From assembly GCF_012395815.1 (NCBI RefSeq), contig NZ_JAAZQQ010000003.1, forward strand, positions 248,001 to 312,000: a stretch of DNA of 64,000 nt, in the 5' to 3' direction. Below the pieces are notes generated by a model that saw only the letters and a list, made by a program, of their open reading frames with translations, had not been told where the DNA came from and did not search any database. Numbering within the stretch: position 1 is the stretch's first letter; each line of letters starts with the position of its first letter. Source of the stretch: Roseicyclus persicicus. GTDB taxonomy: Bacteria; Pseudomonadota; Alphaproteobacteria; Rhodobacterales; Rhodobacteraceae. A program made the position numbers and the translations under genes. Of this stretch, positions 59,264-64,000 are shown piece after piece.

Positions 59264-60259
59264 TCAGTTGCCGGCGAGTCTCAGGTCGTCGAAGAGATTT
59301 TGCAACACCAGATAGTCGCCGACCGCGTCGCAGCCGGGCAGGGTGAGGCGGATCTCCTGCGTCTCGACCGCGCCGTCGCGGAGCCGCAGGCTCTGGGCGC
59401 GGACCGGCTGGCCGCAGCTGGCCGAGGTGACGGGGATGTCGACCGAGAGCGCCAGCGCGCCGGCGACGGCGACGGGGTAGGTGTAGACCTGTGCGATGCG
59501 CGGGGCCTCCACCGTTGGGTCGCCGAGGCGGGTCAGCACGCCGCCGGTGCCGGCCGTCACCAGGGTCACGTCGCCGGGGGCGTCCTGCCAGACATGGCCG
59601 GGGGCGCCGAAGGCGGCGTCGTTCTCGAAGGCGTGCAGTTCGATCGCGCGGTCCTCCTCCCAGGCGACGGCGACGCGGCCGATGCCGCCGAGGTCGGGCA
59701 CCGGCACCAGCGCCATGCCGAGGGTTTCGTCGGCGAGGCGCACGGTAAAGATGGCGGGGGCCTCAAGCGCGGGCACGTCGAGCGTGAGCAGGCCCATGGC
59801 GTCGGTCGCGGCGGCGAAGGTCAAGCCGGCGTGTTCGACCTCGACCCGCATGCCGGGGCGGCAGGGGTCCATCACGTCGAGCGCCACCATGGCGCCGGGC
59901 ATCGCCGTGCCGGCGACCTCGAGGCCGCAGGGCAGGCCCAGGGGGCTGCGGGCGATGTCGGTCGCGGGCGCGGCCTGCGGCGCCGCGTCGGGCAAGGGGG
60001 CGGGCACCGGCGCGCCGGCGGCGACCGGCAGGGCCGGCGGCATCGGGGCCGAGGCGGGCAGCCGCACGCCGGCAGTGTCTGCCGTCAGCGGCAGGGCGGG
60101 CGCGGCCGGCGGCTGGTCCGGCGCGGGCTGGGCCACCTGTGCCGGGGCGGCGGGGCGCGATGCGGCCCCGATCAGCCCCATGTTGAGCGCGGCGGCCAGC
60201 CCCGATCCGGCGAGGACGGCCAGCGCGCTGGCGCGGAGAATGGTCTGGCGAACGGGCAT
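59264..60259 (-). CDS. Secreted protein of unknown function downstream of secA
   Basis: 331 residues. An N-terminal hydrophobic segment (residues 9-32) could be a signal peptide or anchor. Residues 33-105 are rich in Pro and Ala. The rest, with CGLEVAGTAMPGAMVALDVMDPCRPGMRVEVEHAGLTFAA and paired Cys, resembles a beta-sandwich. I cannot name it. It sits 120 nt after secA and 19 nt before the PstS-OmpA gene on the same strand. Confidence 0.78.
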   Translation of the reverse strand: MPVRQTILRASALAVLAGSGLAAALNMGLIGAASRPAAPAQVAQPAPDQPPAAPALPLTADTAGVRLPASAPMPPALPVAAGAPVPAPLPDAAPQAAPATDIARSPLGLPCGLEVAGTAMPGAMVALDVMDPCRPGMRVEVEHAGLTFAAATDAMGLLTLDVPALEAPAIFTVRLADETLGMALVPVPDLGGIGRVAVAWEEDRAIELHAFENDAAFGAPGHVWQDAPGDVTLVTAGTGGVLTRLGDPTVEAPRIAQVYTYPVAVAGALALSVDIPVTSASCGQPVRAQSLRLRDGAVETQEIRLTLPGCDAVGDYLVLQNLFDDLRLAGN

Positions 60260-60342
60260 GGCTTTCGGCCTCGCATCTGTCGGGACGCGATGAGCCTGCG
60301 CGCCGAATGGGGCGAAAGCGCGGAGAAATCGGGCAGTCTTGG

Positions 60343-60373
60343 GGACAATCCGCGCGGTTTCGGCGGATTGTCC
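60343..60373. other. Perfect hairpin between secA and the next gene
   Basis: GGACAATCCGC (60343-60353) pairs with GCGGATTGTCC (60363-60373), an 11-bp stem with a 9-nt loop. On the minus strand it follows the secA stop by 6 nt but lacks a T-run. It may be a partial terminator or a processing site. Confidence 0.7.
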
Positions 60374-60379
60374 GTCAGG

Positions 60380-63091
<2,712 letters not shown>

Positions 63092-63314
63092 GTGAAGCGC
63101 CTTTTTGTGGTGGCCCCCTTGCGCGGAGCATCGCGCGGGCCTGGGACTCTCAACCGATCGTGTGGGGCATCCGGGTTGTTCGGCCCCTCTTGGCGGTCTA
63201 TCAACGCGGCAGCAGGCCAGGGCCCCGATGCGATCCGTCAAGCGACATAAGGGGCCGCCCAAACCGTGTCAACGCGGGCAGGACCACCCGCGCCAGAGGA
63301 AAAAGGACGCATCC

Positions 63315-64000
63315 ATGAAGAAGTATCTCGCCGGGGTCGCTCTGTCGGCCCTGCTCGCCATGCCCGCCACGGCGCAGGAGGACGTGACCGCCGCGACCGT
63401 GCTGGCCACGGTGAACGGCACCGAGATCACGCTGGGCCACGTCATCGCCATGGTGCAGATGCTGCCGCCGCAATACCAGGAACTGCCGGACAACGTGCTG
63501 CTGGACGGGCTGCTGGAGCAGCTGGTGCAGCAGGAGGTGCTGGCCTCGGTCGCCGAGGGCGACATCGGCACCCGCGAGCGGCTGGGCCTGGAGAACGAGC
63601 GCCGCGCCTTCCTGGCCGCGATGCTGCTGGACGAGGTCGGCATGGCGCCGGTCTCCGACGAGGACCTGCAGGCGGAATACGACGCCCAGTACGGCAGCCT
63701 GGGGCCGATCACGGAATACAACGCCAGCCACATCCTGCTGGAAACCGAGGAAGAGGCGCAGGCCGTCATCGCCGAGCTGGCCGAGGGCGCCGATTTCGCG
63801 GAACTGGCGCAGGAACGCTCGATCGGGCCGTCGGGCCCCAACGGCGGGCAGCTGGGCTGGTTCACCGCGGGCATGATGGTGCCGGATTTCGAGGCGGCGG
63901 TCTTTGCGCTGGAGGTCGGCGAGGTGTCGGCGCCGGTGCAGACGCAGTTCGGCTGGCATGTCGTGGTCCTGAACGACACCCGCGAGCAGGAGCCCCCGGG
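63315..64000 (+). CDS. Periplasmic parvulin-type peptidyl-prolyl isomerase (cut by the window)
   Basis: The first 228 residues of a longer open frame. The signal peptide is MKKYLAGVALSALLAMPATAQ. After an N-terminal helical chaperone part (VLATVNGTEITLGHVIAMVQ, LLEQLVQQEVLA) comes a PpiC domain (ASHILLETEEEAQAVIAEL, FAELAQERSIGPSGPNGGQLGWF, then FGWHVVVL). It helps fold exported proteins. AGGAAAAAGGA precedes the ATG. It sits head to head with secA, which fits a joint export-folding role. The C-terminus lies beyond the window. Confidence 0.93.
   Translation, partial: MKKYLAGVALSALLAMPATAQEDVTAATVLATVNGTEITLGHVIAMVQMLPPQYQELPDNVLLDGLLEQLVQQEVLASVAEGDIGTRERLGLENERRAFLAAMLLDEVGMAPVSDEDLQAEYDAQYGSLGPITEYNASHILLETEEEAQAVIAELAEGADFAELAQERSIGPSGPNGGQLGWFTAGMMVPDFEAAVFALEVGEVSAPVQTQFGWHVVVLNDTREQEPP

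Overview
This is an ordinary-looking chromosomal window from a high-GC alphaproteobacterium. I judge it to be a member of the Rhodobacterales (Roseobacter/Paracoccaceae group) from the Hint-domain protein, the serC-serA pair, the small MKKLALAAALSVVATGAFAG-type membrane protein, the secA neighbourhood and many 4-nt gene overlaps. I see no phage, insertion sequence, CRISPR array, rRNA or tRNA gene. Because the DNA is GC-rich, nearly every gene has long antisense and frame-shifted open frames, which were discarded.

Layout. 1-7.8 kb: a secreted protein, a GFA-family protein and gltB in one operon, then a Hint-domain protein convergent with serB. 7.9-9.4 kb: a hydrolase fused to a membrane domain. 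9.4-16.5 kb (minus strand): a vitamin B12 uptake operon, btuB-btuF-btuC-btuD-exbB-exbD-exbD-tonB, headed by a clear cobalamin riboswitch and a plausible Shine-Dalgarno-sequestering switch. It carries its own energy-coupling proteins. 16.6-22.9 kb: an arylformamidase-like hydrolase, two MarR regulators, serC-serA with a structured leader, and a thiolase. 22.9-30.4 kb: pbpC coupled to a large alpha-2-macroglobulin. 30.5-42.3 kb: a hybrid histidine kinase, an asparaginase, an IalB-like protein, rlmN, two L,D-transpeptidases around a CAP lipoprotein, an epimerase, queG, a glutathione transferase, mtgA and an SDR.

42.4-51.6 kb holds a phenylacetate degradation cluster: a TetR regulator, paaK and paaI on the minus strand, then paaZ, paaX and paaABCDE on the plus strand. 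It has the CoA ligase (PaaK), the ring epoxidase (PaaABCE with PaaD), the ring-opening fusion enzyme (PaaZ) and the thioesterase (PaaI). It lacks paaG, paaF, paaH and paaJ, so the lower pathway must be encoded elsewhere. Two different repressor types (PaaR-like and PaaX) flank or sit in it, and each has a candidate operator. 51.6-64 kb: a class II aldolase family gene, a LysR regulator, two OmpA-domain proteins (one fused to a phosphate-binding-like domain), a GNAT, a CinA-like protein, sfsA, map, an unknown secreted protein, secA and a truncated parvulin at the right edge.

The most notable points are the riboswitch-controlled B12 operon with two unequal ExbD proteins (one lacks the proton-carrying aspartate), its mutually exclusive anti-SD structure, a 22-nt intergenic repeat present four times, a triple palindrome between thiolase and pbpC, and the dual control of the phenylacetate genes.
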